Numbered from the stretch's first letter, positions 44,509-58,135 are shown. The stretch: 64,000 bases of DNA from Rhabdophis nuchalis (GCA_039707465.1 CM077644.1:187674462-187738461), one strand, 5' to 3'. Translations and numbers: made by a program. Notes: generated from the letters alone by a model not told the origin.

Positions 44509-45969
44509 CTGGGAAATACAACAAAATCAACGACATCACTATGGCTGCATATTACATAGGCATATCCAACCTTTCTGGTTGGTTTGCATATTTGAAATTT
44601 TAAGAGAATATTATGGACATTTTCAGAAAATATTTGTTACGGTAAGCAAGTCTAATTACAAAAACACATTTAGATCAATAAAATCAATTAAACAAAACAG
44701 ATAAGGATCTGCCAATAATATCCTGCTCTCTGATTTTTAACTCCCTTAGTTATTAGCCTTGTTTTTCTGGGAAGATGGGCACAGTTCTAAACACAACATT
44801 GGGCTGTAGCTATTTTTTTTATTTTCCAAGAATATCTGGTCTCAGACCTGTGGTTGGAAATTATTGCTTTGTTTCATAGCATGCAACTTCCCAAGAGATC
44901 TGTCAAATGCAAAGAACATAGCTCCTATAAGCTGGACAAAAATATGCCACGTATTTAAAGTTTTTAAATGTAATTGATAACATGTTATGAAACAACAGAC
45001 TAAGAATGAAATACAACTAAAATATAAAAACGGTTTTACAAATGTAGAAACAAAGGCTAAATTTCTAAGCAAATTATTAGGGTTCAATATCATTTAACCC
45101 CATCTAGACTAGCTTCTAGATATTTCCTGCAAAAAACAGATGTCCATTCTTGAGAATTCTCTATTAGAATTTTTGTATATTATCCACCATCCAAGGAACT
45201 GTTATAGTAGTGGTTTCACAGTAAGATTGCTAAAGAAAAATTGAATAGTGATATACATCTCTTTCCCTTAAGTGCACAGTACATAGAAATTACATTTCCA
45301 TGTAACTGTTGAGTACGTAATACAAAATTATACAAGAATTTGTTAATTAGTAAAAGATTATACTCTCTTTTGTCTTGTCTTTTGCATGAGATGTATGTAT
45401 GTATGTATGTATGTACAGTAGGATGGATAGTTCTTATTTTCAACTAAAAATCTTGTGATGGTCTCATTTCCACCTGGTATAAATAAATATTCCTTAACTT
45501 TTGGATAGGCTACTGTTATATTCCTTAGTATTCTTGAATATTTTTTTAAATTGCTGTCTTATGCTCTTATGTTGTTTTCTTGTACTACCTTGAAATAAGG
45601 CACTCATACTTACTGTATGTGGGTTTTGCTTCTAAATCCAAAAGTACCTATCACCTAATCCTACTAGACCGTGGAGAAAGCAATATAGGAGCCTCTTAAA
45701 TCTAGACTGCTATAAGGATGATTCATATGGTACATGTATATGGTACATTTATAATTCTGAAATAGTTCACATATAGTACTTTTATGACAGAGACACTATA
45801 CTGAAGATCAATATAGTCGGATGGGTTATCTGGAATATAGACTTAATGTTGCTTTCACAATAAAGGTAAAAAGAATCTAGAATTTTGATCCTAGGAGCTG
45901 GAGAAACATAACTTGAAAATGGCAGGCAAGACCAGAATAGTAACCTTCATGACATTTGTAGTCACTTAC
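44509..45969 (-). other. ADAMTS19: ADAMTS19 intron before the last exon
   Basis: About 1.5 kb with GT-AG ends. A short (TGTA)n run occurs at 45391-45416. No mobile element or other gene is recognised. Confidence 0.9.
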
Positions 45970-46147
45970 CCAATCTAGGTGATGTAATTGTGTTCACATT
46001 AATTTTTTCATTGCAGGGCTGCAGGTGGCAAGGTCTGTAGGCTGCAGGCTTTTCAGAGGAGAAACATTCACTGCCATGCCTTCCTGTGATCTTGTGCATG
46101 CACTGGATGACTCGTGATTGCATTCCTTTTCCACAGGTAATAGAACA
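45970..46147 (-). CDS. ADAMTS19: ADAMTS19 exon: fifth thrombospondin type 1 repeat
   Basis: Reads [20 protein letters not shown], then [20 protein letters not shown] and [15 protein letters not shown]. With the preceding exon's [10 protein letters not shown] it forms the last TSP1 repeat, with the CSxTCG core, followed by the linker to the PLAC domain. The acceptor is TTGAAG before 46147; the donor GTAAGT follows 45970. Phase 0 in, 1 out. Confidence 0.96.
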
Positions 46148-48940
46148 CTTCAAGGAATATAAGATACACACCTTACTTAAATACAGTATGAATTTAGATA
46201 TTATGGCATTAACTACATAGTACAATCATATGCACAATACCATATGATCCAGATATAAAATCATCAATTACACAAACAGACTAAATTCAATTCTTCTATT
46301 AAGAACTGTAGAACTGCTGTCAGCCACTCTAGTCCAATGTAGTGGAAATCTGCAGGTTTATTGCATATACAGAATCCTCTGTGTGACTTTTCATCAATTT
46401 CCTGTTCTCTGGTAAGTATCAAACCTTTAAGTTGGTATCAATTACAAGACGAGTTGCCAAGAATTTGGTATAAAGAAGGACATTTTTATAATGTGTAAAC
46501 ATACCTTGTGCCTAAACATATCTTTCTTTAAAGTACATTTAAAGTAGGTATCTTGGTGTGATTTCATTAAATTATTTCAAATTCAGTTTGCCATCAGAAT
46601 ACTGTCACATGTAAAAACTATGTACTTCATAATGTGAACTGCTTTTAATTGCTCTTAATTAGCACATAAAAATTATATAGACAAGGTTACCTTATCTGGG
46701 CTGGAAAATGGTTCCAGACAGGGTTACCCTATCTGGAAAAAGACCTAGTAAAGACATAAACGTTTTTATTCTGCACCTCTGCATGCAGCATTAAATATTT
46801 TAAAAACCTATCTAAGCAACAATCCAAGCAGAGCATTCTTGTCAAAGATTACAAAAATGAAACTTCCACAAAGAAGGTGATGATAGAAAGCAATATATCC
46901 TATTTCAGTTTCCATCTACTACTAATCATTGCAGAGATAATATGAAATATTTCAATGTGGAGCTCACCACATTGAGTCTTTGCTCAATGACTCAGTTACT
47001 TGAATCTTTGCTCAATTTTCCAAAGACTATATTTTGAAACAAGTATAGAATGCTTAGATTAAAAGCTAAGAACAGTAAGTAATGTCATAGCTTCTTCTAG
47101 CAGGTCTCAGGAAAAATTAAGGAAAAAACTTCCTGCCAAAGGATAGCCTTTAAACTGTCTTCTTCAGCTACAAGAGTTTGCAATCAACTGAGAGTGAAAA
47201 TCTGTATCATTATTAACAACAGAGGTTTGAACAATTTGTTCTAAGAACAAATGATTGCTTTTGTTAAAAACTACAATTCACCTATTCCAAAGCCAAGAGA
47301 ACATAGGGGAAAAAATAAATAAATTTCTGGTGGTCTCTTATTGGAGACCACCAGAAATCTCCTGAACTCAGCTAGATCAGGACATTAAAAATTATAAAAG
47401 CACATTTACCGTAGTTTGTTCAGGCTCCTAAAACTTACTAAGCAGGCTATTGAACTGTTATTATTCACTTGTGGAAGGATTTTTCTACATTACATGAATG
47501 CATAATACATATGAATTGTTAACACTGTTTCTTTCTTCCAACAGGAAACGAACAATCCTCACTCTCACCTAGTCTATGTCGCATGCTGTTTCTGAATCAT
47601 CATTTTTCCTGATTCTCTACAAGGTGCTTTTGATAAGTATTTAAATTTTCAAGTCCACAACTTGGAAATGTAACTAAAACGTTTTCATTTTTCAAAGTAA
47701 AAATGCTATTCTACTCATAATTTAAGACTTATTTTTAAAAGGAAAATAAATGCATCAGAGGCAATAATGAAAATCTATTTTTTTATATGGAGGAAGCTGC
47801 TTTTATATTTGTTTCCCAACTGACATGAACAGCATTTATTAATAAGATTTTCTGTTAGACTGGAAACAAGTCTACACTAATTACATACAATGATTTCCAC
47901 TTAGATCATTATGCCAGAATACAATTATTACCATCAGTCATTGTCTTTTTAAAAAAATATCACTGAATACTTTGTAAAATGAAATACAAGCAATATTGGC
48001 TAGCCTTTAGAGAGCCTGGGATACAAACCAGGCCTTGAAACGTATTATACAACCAGATGTACTTATATAGCTATAAACTATTACTAAATATAAAGGCTGT
48101 TCCGAAATGACCTTTGGATATTTGGAGCCTATTTGAAGGCTTTGAACCTAGAAACCATTTTTTAATATTCAGGGGTAGCAAGAGCAGGGCCGAAATTAAT
48201 TTTCTTAATCTTTTGCAATCGTGTCCAGAACAACTGCAATTTTTTAAGAGCTTAACAATAAAATCACTGTAGTTGGGGCTTTTTTGTGTTTTGCAAAGTA
48301 TTGAGAAATGCACTTGAGGTTGACTTATAAGCTTGTGCCCGTAGAAGTAGCCCTAATTTAGTGACTGCCTCATTTAACGATCATTTAACAGTGACTTTTT
48401 ACTTTTACTTTTACATCAATTACTTGTCCTGACCCAGTCAACTGAAATCACAGACACACAAGAAAATTTTGTATCTTTACTAACAAGGTTTTCAAACAGA
48501 ACTCTAATGATAAAAGTTATGAACAAACAAACTGGCAACCAAAGAATTGAAAAACACAACGGAAAAAAAGTTGACACCAGCCACAATCAATAAAAAATAA
48601 ATCTATGCTAGGGCTATGCAAATCATTTGGAAGATATCCTTCACATGTTGGATTCCTGAAGCAGCTATACAAGGTTGAAAAATACACCGTTCAGTTAACT
48701 ATTTGAAAAAAAGCTAATTTATTAGTTCTTACATGTTTTCAAATATCTCTTCTGAAGGATGTTCATAACTCTTGTATATACGGTATATTTTAAATTGTTT
48801 TCATGGTCAAACTAAAATACATCAGTATTATAAACATATGTTTCCCCCCCTCATTTTTCATTGTTAAGGCTTTCACTAGAAATATATTTCACAATATTTG
48901 GCAAAGTCTAGTCCTGCTAATTTCATAAAACATATTGTAC
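46148..48940 (-). other. ADAMTS19: ADAMTS19 intron
   Basis: About 2.8 kb. It has a perfect short hairpin at 47323-47358 (15-base arms, 6-base loop) and a possible MITE remnant at 48330-48400 (CATTTAACGATCATTTAACA). The rest is AT-rich with nothing recognised. Confidence 0.9.
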
Positions 48941-49093
48941 CTTCGACCAGTCTCCCATTCTCCAGACGTAACACTTGGAATAATCTTCACAATCTTCTGA
49001 TTCTCTGGGTCTTGTGGACAAAATACATTTCTTCCGAGGGTTGGTGCACCTTACAGTTCGATGCCGTATGCCTTTCCCACATTTTACAGAGCA
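48941..49093 (-). CDS. ADAMTS19: ADAMTS19 exon: fourth thrombospondin type 1 repeat
   Basis: This 51-codon exon is not obvious as a long open frame but is clear by homology. It reads [36 protein letters not shown], then [10 protein letters not shown] that opens the next repeat. Both ends are phase 0. The acceptor TTACTACAG precedes 49093; the donor GTACAA follows 48941. The preceding exon supplies the WSE that completes the WSECSVKCG core. Confidence 0.95.
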
Positions 49094-50590
49094 CTGTAGT
49101 AAGATAGAAACACAACCCAGTGCTTACACCAGCATCTCCAACCTGTTGGAACTGCATCTCCCATAACTTTCACACATATCACCCCAAACCAGCATTCCAC
49201 TGCTAATACACAGCACTGATTTCTATCTTGTTTTTAGCATTTCTGTAAGTGACCTAAAACAGCGATGGCGAACCTTTTTAGGCTCGCGTCCCGTAAGAAG
49301 GGGGAGCGCAGGGGTGTCGTGCACCGGCGTGCCACACCCATAATGCATTGCGCCCCCCCGTGTGCAGGCATGCATGATAGGCGCTCCACCCCGCTATTTT
49401 TTACATGCTTTTTTCGCCCTCCCCAGGCTCCAGAGGCTTTATAGGAGCCTGGGGAAGGCGAAAACAGCCCCCCTGGAGGGTGAAAAATGGCTTTAAAAAT
49501 GGCTGAATCAGCGTACATGCACGCTGGCCAGCTGACAGGGCAACGCCTCGCGTGCCCTGCTGAATGGCTCCAGGTGCCACCTGTGGCATGCGTGCCATAG
49601 GTTCGCCATCACTGACCTAGACAATAGCTGGTTACGGGCACTTAAAGCAAATAAATAAATATGTGAACGAATGAGTATTTCATGGTTCTTAGCTGACCAC
49701 TGTATCCTTCGGAGTCTGTTGCAAAGATTGGAAGTTGCAAATATTCCCAACCTTCATTACAGTTATTCTAATCCTACATGAGCAGAATAGGTAGTGGTGC
49801 AGAAGATATTTAGGATAGCCATTCCCTAGAATCTCTTAGAGTATACCTGCTAGGGTTAGAGCTGTATAGTTTTTAATCTGGAAAGATTAAACAAATAAGC
49901 AAGTAAAGAGATGGAATTTGGCTGGATTGTTCTGTCATTCTTGGTCTAGGCCTGACATCGATTCTGAATAATATTTACACAAAAACTCTGGCATAAATAA
50001 TCCGTAAATGTAGGTATGGAATGATCAATAGGCTGATGAAACCCGGTTGCAGATCATCAGCCTGGGACTATTGGGGGAATGACTGATGGCTTTCAATGTC
50101 TGGATCTGATGCAACTCAAATAAGACAGAGTATCGATTAATTCTGTCTCCAGAATTGTACCATTCTTGATTCCCAATGGCATTGTGCCAACAGAAAGAGC
50201 AGGATAAAAATCTGGAGGAGCTTTCCGGACTAAGAGCTTTTGCTCAGAGGAAAAGTAGAATACATTGTCAGGTGGGCTTTTGCCAGCTTTGGTATGATAG
50301 TTGTGACCTTACCTGAAATAAAATGTACTGAGTATTATGGAATGCCCTTTTGAAGAATGCACAGCTGACACCGGCAATGCATTTTTTTTTATCACCACAT
50401 GGATCTTTTTATACTTGCCCTGACATTTAAAGTATTTTGTTATACTTTTATTTAGCACAAAATATTGTTTCATTCCAATATAATAGGCATAAATAATTTC
50501 TAAGTTCATGACAGCTGTCTTATAATAAAATGGATGAACGATAGCTTAGAAATGCTGTAAGTAAATAAACAATCCATGCTTATACTGCAC
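49094..50590 (-). other. ADAMTS19: ADAMTS19 intron
   Basis: About 1.5 kb. It contains the hAT MITE at 49260-49614. Positions 49980-50300 have LINE-like composition but no confident match. Confidence 0.9.
49260..49614. mobile_element. hAT MITE, 'GATGGCGAACCT' family
   Basis: Ends CAGCGATGGCGAACCTTTTT and CATAGGTTCGCCATCACTG are inverted. Flanks ACCTAAAA (49252-49259) and ACCTAGAC (49615-49622) match at six of eight bases. The body is GC-rich with G/C runs. The partner copy is at 28846-29015. Confidence 0.85.
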
Positions 50591-50795
50591 CTCTGACCAC
50601 ACGCCAGCTTCCCACACTGTCATACAGTCCTGGCCTTCACAGCGCTGTGTTGAAGTGGGCTTAGGGCCAAGACAGTCTCTCTCTCGGGCTCTGATCAGGG
50701 TTCCATTTCTCAGCTGCTGAGTACAGGCTACCTGCCTATTCTGTGTCCCTTTCCCACATGTCCTTGAGCATGAAGTCCACTCAGTCATCATCCAC
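50591..50795 (-). CDS. ADAMTS19: ADAMTS19 exon: third thrombospondin type 1 repeat
   Basis: Encodes WMMTEWTSCSRTCGKGTQNR, then QVACTQQLRNGTLIRARERD and STQRCEGQDCMTVWEAGVWS. The WxxW-type tryptophans and the CSRTCG core of a TSP1 repeat are present, with a potential N-glycosylation site NGT. The acceptor CTTTAG precedes 50795; the donor GTGCAG follows 50591. Phase 2 in, 0 out. Confidence 0.96.
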
Positions 50796-52467
50796 CTAAA
50801 GGAAAGGGGGGGGGGGGAATAACGAATTGGCATTTTGCTAAATTTTTCAAGCCAAAATAATCTTCAAAATATTTTCTTGTTCTGCTTGATTTTAAAATGT
50901 TCTAATAGAACGTGGTTATTCAATTGTTGTAAATACTTGTTGAGCAATCCTTTAACCAATGAAATGACAGTCTTCTTTGTTTGATTACTTGGTGCTGAAT
51001 GTTTTGTACAACACTATTTCTGTCAAATGTAAGCCAAAGTATAGTGATATTTTTTACGGTGTACAAAAGGTTTATTTTCATTATTATAAAATTGCACCTT
51101 AAGTCTAAAAAATCGAACACTAACCTATCTTGAGGGAAACATTAATGAAATCTGTGAGTTTCAGTAGTTTAAACAATGATATGTGTCATGAAAGGATGCA
51201 TGTCTGCATTTAAATAATACTTTAAAAATGCAAATAGCATCAGGAGAAAATTTAAAATTTAGCTTTTTCCCCCCTTCTGAAATCTTTCCTTTGGAGCAAA
51301 TATTTTTATTATTAGAAAATAATCTTTTAGTGCAAATGGAGATATCTATGGATGGAAATGCCAACTTCAAAAGTGAAATTTTTTCAGGAAGATGGCTGGA
51401 AGTAGGATTAAAATCTCCCACTTGAATATGTTCCAGCTATCATTGTTAAAAAAGTGAAATTAAAAAAAAAGTGAAATAGAAATTTAAATTTAATATCTTA
51501 TCCAGGCAGGATAAAATCTTACGTATTCATGGAATAGAAAAGGGAAGCTAAAGTAATGTTTGTTGCTTTTAAAGTCTTTCTTAAAACTAGCAGTGTTTAT
51601 ATCAATGGAAAGAAGCACGTATGTTCTACAATGGAAGAAATGAAATTCTGATATCAAATAAAAGTTATGGGAGAAACAGGACAAAAAGACAAGAATATAT
51701 TTAATCTTTTCCTTGCCTGTTCATGCGCCTTAAAATACTTTTATCTGCTATTTGATTTGATATGTAGAACACAGGTTTTTACTTCTATTATCTTAACTTA
51801 CCACAGTTCCTAGCATTCTGTTTAATTATTTGTTATTTGTTAACTTTTCCAAAATCTACAAAGCTATCTATTATAAACATGGAAGCATTATCTCTAGTAA
51901 CTCTAATTTAGTATTATGTTAACTATCACTGATTACTATTAGCCTTTTTGATCTCCTGATGCAAATCATTTTAATTATATTCTCACAATCTACATTATTT
52001 TTCTTTTGAAAAAACTACACTGGAGAAATTGAAAGCTGAAACTAATTGCTTTAAAAATCTTAATGTATCTATTTTGTTAATTATTGCTATTATAAATATA
52101 TACTTTAAGTGATTAACTGCATCCTTTTAGAAATCAGATCATTTTGAAGTTCTAATATACATAACTAGATAGATGATATTGATCAAAGGGAATAATACTT
52201 TTTTGTTCCATAAAATTACAGAAAGAAGAGATTAATAGTCAAGATCTGATCATTATGGTTGGAAATTCACATGTTATAAGTAGCCCTCCCCATGTTCACT
52301 TCCTAAGTATCATTTCCTTGCTTAATTTTTTAAACCAAGACATCCATCATCCATTCAAAGTAAAAAAAAAAAAATACCCCCAAACTATGATTTTCTTCCC
52401 AAGTGACAGCCTCTCATTTCACCTCAGTATCCATTGTATGAACCTTCATTTTGGGTCTCAACCTCAC
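50796..52467 (-). other. ADAMTS19: ADAMTS19 intron
   Basis: About 1.7 kb, very AT-rich, with a G-run (C-run on the minus strand) at 50808-50818 near the acceptor. No repeats or genes recognised. Confidence 0.9.
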
Positions 52468-52603
52468 CTAGTATGGCATGGCTGCTCATTGCACTTTCGA
52501 ATTTGTGGTTCTGGTTTTGTTAAATATTTGCATTTCTTGTTATCCACAAAACTAATATGCTTATTCATAATTTTTGTGCAGGATACTGTTGTCTTTCTTT
52601 CAC
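52468..52603 (-). CDS. ADAMTS19: ADAMTS19 exon: second thrombospondin type 1 repeat, main part
   Basis: Encodes ERKTTVSCTKIMNKHISFVD, then NKKCKYLTKPEPQIRKCNEQ and PCHTR. It completes the repeat opened in the previous exon by [11 protein letters not shown]. The acceptor TTTTACCAG precedes 52603; the donor GTGAGG follows 52468. Phase 1 in, 2 out (Arg split AG|G). Confidence 0.95.
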
Positions 52604-53567
52604 CTGGTAAAAGGAAAACAAAGTTTGTACATAGCTTTGATGACAAAAGTTTTATCATTGAATAACATTATTCAAAATTATTGAAATATTAATAAATAAA
52701 TAGCCGTTTATACTAGAAAAAGACTCTAATGCTTTTCACTATCTTATTTTCACTTGGGGATAAATATCAAATTCCATCCTGAAACTGATGAAATAAATTA
52801 CTGAGGATTTCGTATTTTTAATATATAACTTTTAAGATATTACATTAAAACTGCAAAAACAAACAAACAAACCGAGAAATGAAAAAAATCTAGTTTTCTA
52901 AACAGGAACAACAGCAAGTTTTATGTTAGTCAAAATTATAAACCTAAATGAACACTTTTGCTAAATATTTGTCTGTGGAACAATGTAAAATAGTTTATTG
53001 CAGAAATTGTTAGGGTTCATATTCTAGATATTGGAAACATTTGGAAAAATTCTAAAATAACACATTCAATGTGGCAATGGAAATTTTTAAATGTTTTGAC
53101 AGACCTCAAAATAGTAGTTTGCCAAAATGATTGATAGTAGTTACACTGTACTAAAAAAGCAAAATAATTATGGCAAGATAACTTTACAGCCTTGTGATCA
53201 TACCAAAACAGAATCACTGTGATCAGCTGATATCATCTAGGAAGGAAGTGGGTGTTTTTTACTCATCAAACAGAGATATTTCATGTTCTGCGTGAATAAA
53301 CATTTATGAACATACAGTTAAAGGGCCAATTGGAAACCTTTTTCATCTTGCTGGAGGTTTACCAGGACAAAATAAAACAAATTAAGTTTGACTTTTTCTA
53401 TGTTAAAGATATTTGACGTTGTGTTTTACCCCTCAAATATATAAATATTTCAACAATTCTGCTTTTTTACTGCAATTGGGCTGATTTAGTAGTCTTAATG
53501 AGTAGTGGAAAGTATTAAGTATTATAGCAATACATATGTAGCTATACCACAAATGTATAATCATTAC
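52604..53567 (-). other. ADAMTS19: ADAMTS19 intron
   Basis: About 1 kb, AT-rich; nothing recognised. Confidence 0.9.
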
Positions 53568-53721
53568 CTCCTCCACATACAGCATTACAGTCTTCCCAAC
53601 CTGAGTGTGTCCACATAAAAAGAGGTTCTGATACTTTTGTGCTCTGATTCTCAATAACTGGATCTAAAGGAATAGTATATTCATAATGTAGCCCATAATT
53701 CTGATCTTGAAAAAGCAGGAC
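53568..53721 (-). CDS. ADAMTS19: ADAMTS19 exon: end of spacer, start of second TSP1 repeat
   Basis: Encodes [40 protein letters not shown] and DCNAVCGGG. The first part closes the spacer beta-structure; ENQS is a potential N-glycosylation site. W-x-x-C-x-x-x-C then opens the TSP1 repeat. The acceptor ATGTTACAG precedes 53721; the donor GTAATG follows 53568. Phase 0 in, 1 out. Confidence 0.95.
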
Positions 53722-54946
53722 CTGTAACATATATGTGATTAATATGTGTATGTCTAGATATGACAAAAAGAAGCACACATGATAAAAAAGGAACATTAGT
53801 CTATGGAAAATCATAAAGAAATTCCATAAAATAAATGCCCAGCATTCAAAGTTAAAACTATCTTATGTAGAACAGCTAAGCAAAGATGTTTTCAGTTACC
53901 GTATTTTTCGGAGTATAAGATGCACCTTCCCCTTAAAAGAGCATGGAAATGTTGGTGCATCTTATCACCAAATATAGTCATTTTTGGCCTCCCAAACCCT
54001 CCCCCCCTCCATTTTTGCGAAAAACTGACAAAAAAAATGACCGCTTTTCAAAGGCAAAAATGACCCAATTTTTGTGAAAAATAGCCCGGTTTTTGTCCAT
54101 TTTTCACAAAAATGTAGGCATTTTTGCCTTCTCCCAGCCTGCTGAAGCCTGCAGAGTGCTCCTGGGGGCCAGGGAGCACAAAAGCTTTTTTTTTTACTTA
54201 CCTCTTCGAAATCTTAGTGCGTCTTATACACCGGTGCATCTTATAGTCTGAAAAATACGGTAATATAAATGGACTGAACTAACCTACCAAAAGGAAGAAA
54301 ATATTTTCTAAATTACAAAAATTAAAATTGGATATAATTTTACTTCAAGAAGTGAAGGGTCAGCATGTGATACATCCACACCGTGGGCCGCAAGTTTGAC
54401 ACCCCTGGTTTGAATAGTAATCAGAATTAGCATTTCTAGGGTTTGAACATATTTGAGATTATGGAGAAATCAAAGATTCATTATTTTAATAATTTTAAGT
54501 ATAGTTTAATTTATCATTAGCATATTGTTCAGATTATGTATACATTTCTCCTAGATTTTTTTAGAATACATTGTTGTAATCAAGGAGATACTTTTCAAAG
54601 AGAAGATGCATTATCATGATGTCAAAACCTATCTGGCATCATGAAATGCATCTTCAAGAATGTAGGTCTTCTGAAGAACGTAGGTCTTCTGATGCTAATA
54701 TGAATTACTAATGGGATCCTATTACGTTACAGATTCTCATTAGGAAATAGCTGGCCCCTTTCTTGATGTGAATCAATAATGTGTTAGACTAAATGAGTCT
54801 GTTATCTGATCTGGCATAACAAGTTTGGTGCTCTTATGTAACAGGTTGGTGACCATACTACTTGCAAAACAATACATATATTTAGCCAAAAACATTTCAC
54901 CTCATGTCTTAGAATACATTTAAATAAATTATCTATGCTACTATAC
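53722..54946 (-). other. ADAMTS19: ADAMTS19 intron
   Basis: About 1.2 kb. It contains the TA-flanked MITE at 53899-54260 and, at 54375-54415, a fragment ending GTTTGACACCCCTGG, typical of one end of a Charlie-like hAT element. Confidence 0.88.
53899..54260. mobile_element. TA-flanked MITE, 'GTATTTTTCGGAGTATAAG' family
   Basis: Ends CCGTATTTTTCGGAGTATAA and TTATAGTCTGAAAAATACGG are inverted and flanked by TA (53897-53898 and 54261-54262). The interior repeats CATTTTTG and AAAAATG motifs in both orientations. Same family as 7996-8415 and better preserved at its ends. Confidence 0.85.
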
Positions 54947-55104
54947 CAATAAATGTAAAGGTGATGTAGTTGGACCTTTGGCAGAAATTTTTTCCCACAG
55001 ACCTCTCCTAACATAATGGACAGTGGTACCAGCAATGTTGAATGTTCCAGAATGTTCTATCTTCCAATCACTATTAATAGATTGTTTGCTGGCATCTCGA
55101 AGTG
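54947..55104 (-). CDS. ADAMTS19: ADAMTS19 exon: spacer domain, middle
   Basis: Encodes [40 protein letters not shown] and [11 protein letters not shown]. This is the cysteine-poor spacer, the exosite region that in ADAMTS proteins helps bind substrate and matrix. The acceptor TATCCTCAG precedes 55104; the donor GTATAG follows 54947. Phase 1 in (Ala split G|CA), 0 out. Confidence 0.96.
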
Positions 55105-56914
55105 CTGAGGATACATTAGAAAACAATGCAAAAGAAAGTGGTTCATGTCTTCCTAATTTATTTTGCTAAAAGAGCCAATGAATCAAAAATGTAAAACAAT
55201 TTAAGATTTATAAGCATAATAATAATAATATTCTAGTAAGAAAGCAGCTGTACAAACATTATGCATGCTTTCAGAATAGTCTCAATATTCAATACACATT
55301 TCAATATATGAAAAGCCTATAAAATTAGTTAACCACTGTAATATGGGTTCTACAAATTATTCATTAAAATTATGTACTTTAAATCACAGTGACAGGATAT
55401 ATATGTAACATTATGTAACATTATTATGGTACTTTAAATATGATATATCATTGTTCTTACAACTTAAAAACACTATCGGTGGAAATAATAGAACTGGTAT
55501 AAAAATTTTCTAGAAGTAGAAATCCCATAATCTTACTATTGACCATGCTGATTTAGACTTTTGGGATATGAGGTTCAAAATATTTCCTTTCTCGTTATTA
55601 ACTTGAACTTCTTTCCTTTCCTCCTGCCTCCCTCTTCTCTCCCTCACACATACAAACAAACATTGATGAATGGCTTGTGGGATCCAAGTGCTTTTATAAA
55701 ACTAATAATTTATTTCGACTATGTAATCTATTGATTACAATGTCTGCAAATACATAATTTAAAGCTAACTCTTGATTTACAACGTCCTATAGAGTTGCAT
55801 ATATTCTGGACATTTGAAATGAGACCTATCCTGTCTTTGATCTATCCTGACAGAAATAATGCTTTTTGGCTGTTTCCTTTCACAGCTTAATGAAGTTACA
55901 CATTTAATGTCAACTTATATAGATTACAAGGAATTCTTAGTACTGATTCATAATCTTCCACTGTTCTTTCTACAATGTGAATTTTGATGGTTCAGACTCA
56001 GAAATATAGAATCAAATAGACTTGAAGTCCTCAAGAAATGGTGGCTCTAAAGTGTACTTTCTCATTGAAGTTGCAAATTTGGCATTTATTATGCGAAAAT
56101 GCTTCAGTTACTTGCCCCTTGCCCCCAAATTCTTCATAAAGTTGTATGTTTGTGTGAATCATCTCTGGCAATCAACCCCCATCCATATTTGTACTGTTTT
56201 GTATTGTTTCTATAGGAAACAATGGCAAGAACGCCGCAAAGATACAATTAAATTATCCAAGAATCATTTTGGCCACCAAAGGACAGCAAAGAAATACAAA
56301 TAAGTGTGAAATGTTCTATAATATTTGCAGTATTCAATAATGCAGCAGTACAAAAGAGCTTTTCCTTTTTATACTCGTGACATTTACAATATTTAGATTT
56401 AATAAAATAACAGTGAAAAGGCCCACATTGGAAAACAATGGAAACCATAGTACTATCAAAATTCTTAATGTTTTTTTCTAGTACAATTGTTAGTGGAGAA
56501 ACACCTTCTACCCAAGATAGAACACGTTTAAGTAATGCATTTATCATATAAAATTCTAGATGTGAGTGTGATCTCTCAAGAACATGTGAATTTTTCCACA
56601 ATATGGTATACAAGTGTTGGAGAACCTTTTCGGTACTGAGTGCCGAAATGGGAGTGCACACGTGGGGGCCACACCAGAAACTGGAAGAGCAGCTTCCCCA
56701 ACCTGCGCATATGTGTGCCGAGAAACTGAGCTTCTGGTTTCTGCTGCACACATATGTGCAGGCCACCTGTCTTCCAGTTTCTGGCACATATGTGTATGAA
56801 GACTAGCTGGCCTGCGTGCATACGCAGATTGGAAACCAAAAGTTCAGCTTTCCGGCACGTGCATGCACACCAGGGAACTGCTCTTCTGGTTTCCAGTGCA
56901 GAGAAGCTGGTCGA

Positions 56915-57092
56915 AACCTGGAAGAGCAACAGGCAACGACTGTGTGCCCAAAGAGATGTCATGCCAGCCATATGACCACAGAAACGTCATCGGACAGTGC
57001 TGGCTCTTCAACTTTGAAACTGAGATGAGCACCACCCCTAGAGTCAGGAACAACTAGCACATATGTGCGAGGGGAACCTTTACCTTTACTAA
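56915..57092 (+). mobile_element. Sauria-type SINE, 3' half
   Basis: The segment CAGCCATATGACCACAGAAA, ACCACCCCTAGAGTCAGGAA, ACTAGCACATATGTG and the tail AACCTTTACCTTTACT match the 3' half of 19211-19561. The tRNA-like head is absent. Confidence 0.8.
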
Positions 57093-57839
57093 AGCCTAAT
57101 TGGAAACTGCAGTTGATTCCAAAGGTTGTGGTCCAATTGCTGAAGGATGACAGCTTGTTTTATACTGTGGCCAACACTTACACTGTGGGCAACCAATAAC
57201 TTTCTATGTAAAATTAAAAATGCTGGTTAAGACTTATAAAGCCCTTTATGGCATGAGCCCTTTCTAACTGTGTGCATGTATGCTGAAATTCTCACCAATG
57301 AAGGAGAAGAGTGTAAAGTTTGAAAGCAGTGACTACCTCTAAATCATGTAACATCTTATCTCTCCCAGATTAAGATGTCTCCACCCCGTTACTATATGTG
57401 ATGTAATAATGTTCTATATAATAAATAGCTATCTGTGCTTGGGGTACTCTTATTACCTCCAGTGTTAGATTCTTTTAGAATTTTTAATGGTAATTTCTAC
57501 ATAATGTCTTAATCATTGTGGCATTTCACATTGAATGATTTATGTGTGAAATCCTGGATTGGAAGAAGTTAAGCTAATGAAGAAGTTAAACTCCTTTATC
57601 CTGTTCTGGTTCAAAAATCATTCACCAAGCCTATGCATCTTATTTACACAACTCATTCAAAAGCTGAACTTAATAATATTTACATTCAAGTGACTATTTG
57701 GATTTTTACATTGATCTTTTTAATAGAGTTCCCTAACGAAGAATTCAAGTCAGGAGTGTAAATGTCTTATCTACAAAATGCTTCCTGGATAAGTCTTAAT
57801 GAAACGTTTACATGGGACAAGTCTGTAAAAGTCCATTTA

Positions 57840-58135
57840 ATATGTTATTGTCAGACATTAAGTTGTGTTGACTCGTGGCCACTCTATGTATCAACACTCT
57901 TCATGCCCCTCTGATTTGCACCGCCTCCTTCAGATCCGCCACAGTCATTCCAATATCATCCACACCCAGGCAATAGATACTAGGGCAGCCCCTTAGCTCC
58001 TTCTCCATTTTATGCTGATCCCTCCCAGCATGATTGACTTTTCGAGTCAGCTCTTATGACATGGCCCAAGTATGATAGCCTTTAGAACAGCCAATTAATA
58101 CTCGGAATAGTTAATACTCAGAACAGTTCAACTAG
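57840..58135. mobile_element. Unclassified old retroelement
   Basis: It includes GTTGACTCGTGGCCACTCTA, GATTTGCACCGCCTCCTTCA and GACTTTTCGAGTCAGCTCTT, wording common in dispersed vertebrate retroelement remnants. Orientation and family cannot be fixed by eye. Confidence 0.35.

Noticed and set aside
47323..47358. Perfect hairpin in an ADAMTS19 intron as a microRNA precursor
   Set aside because: Arms are only 15 bases with a 6-base loop, too short for a Drosha substrate.
56248..56971. Overlapping frames of 179 and 131 codons
   Set aside because: They arise in a GC-patterned, palindrome-rich repeat remnant with no conserved motif.
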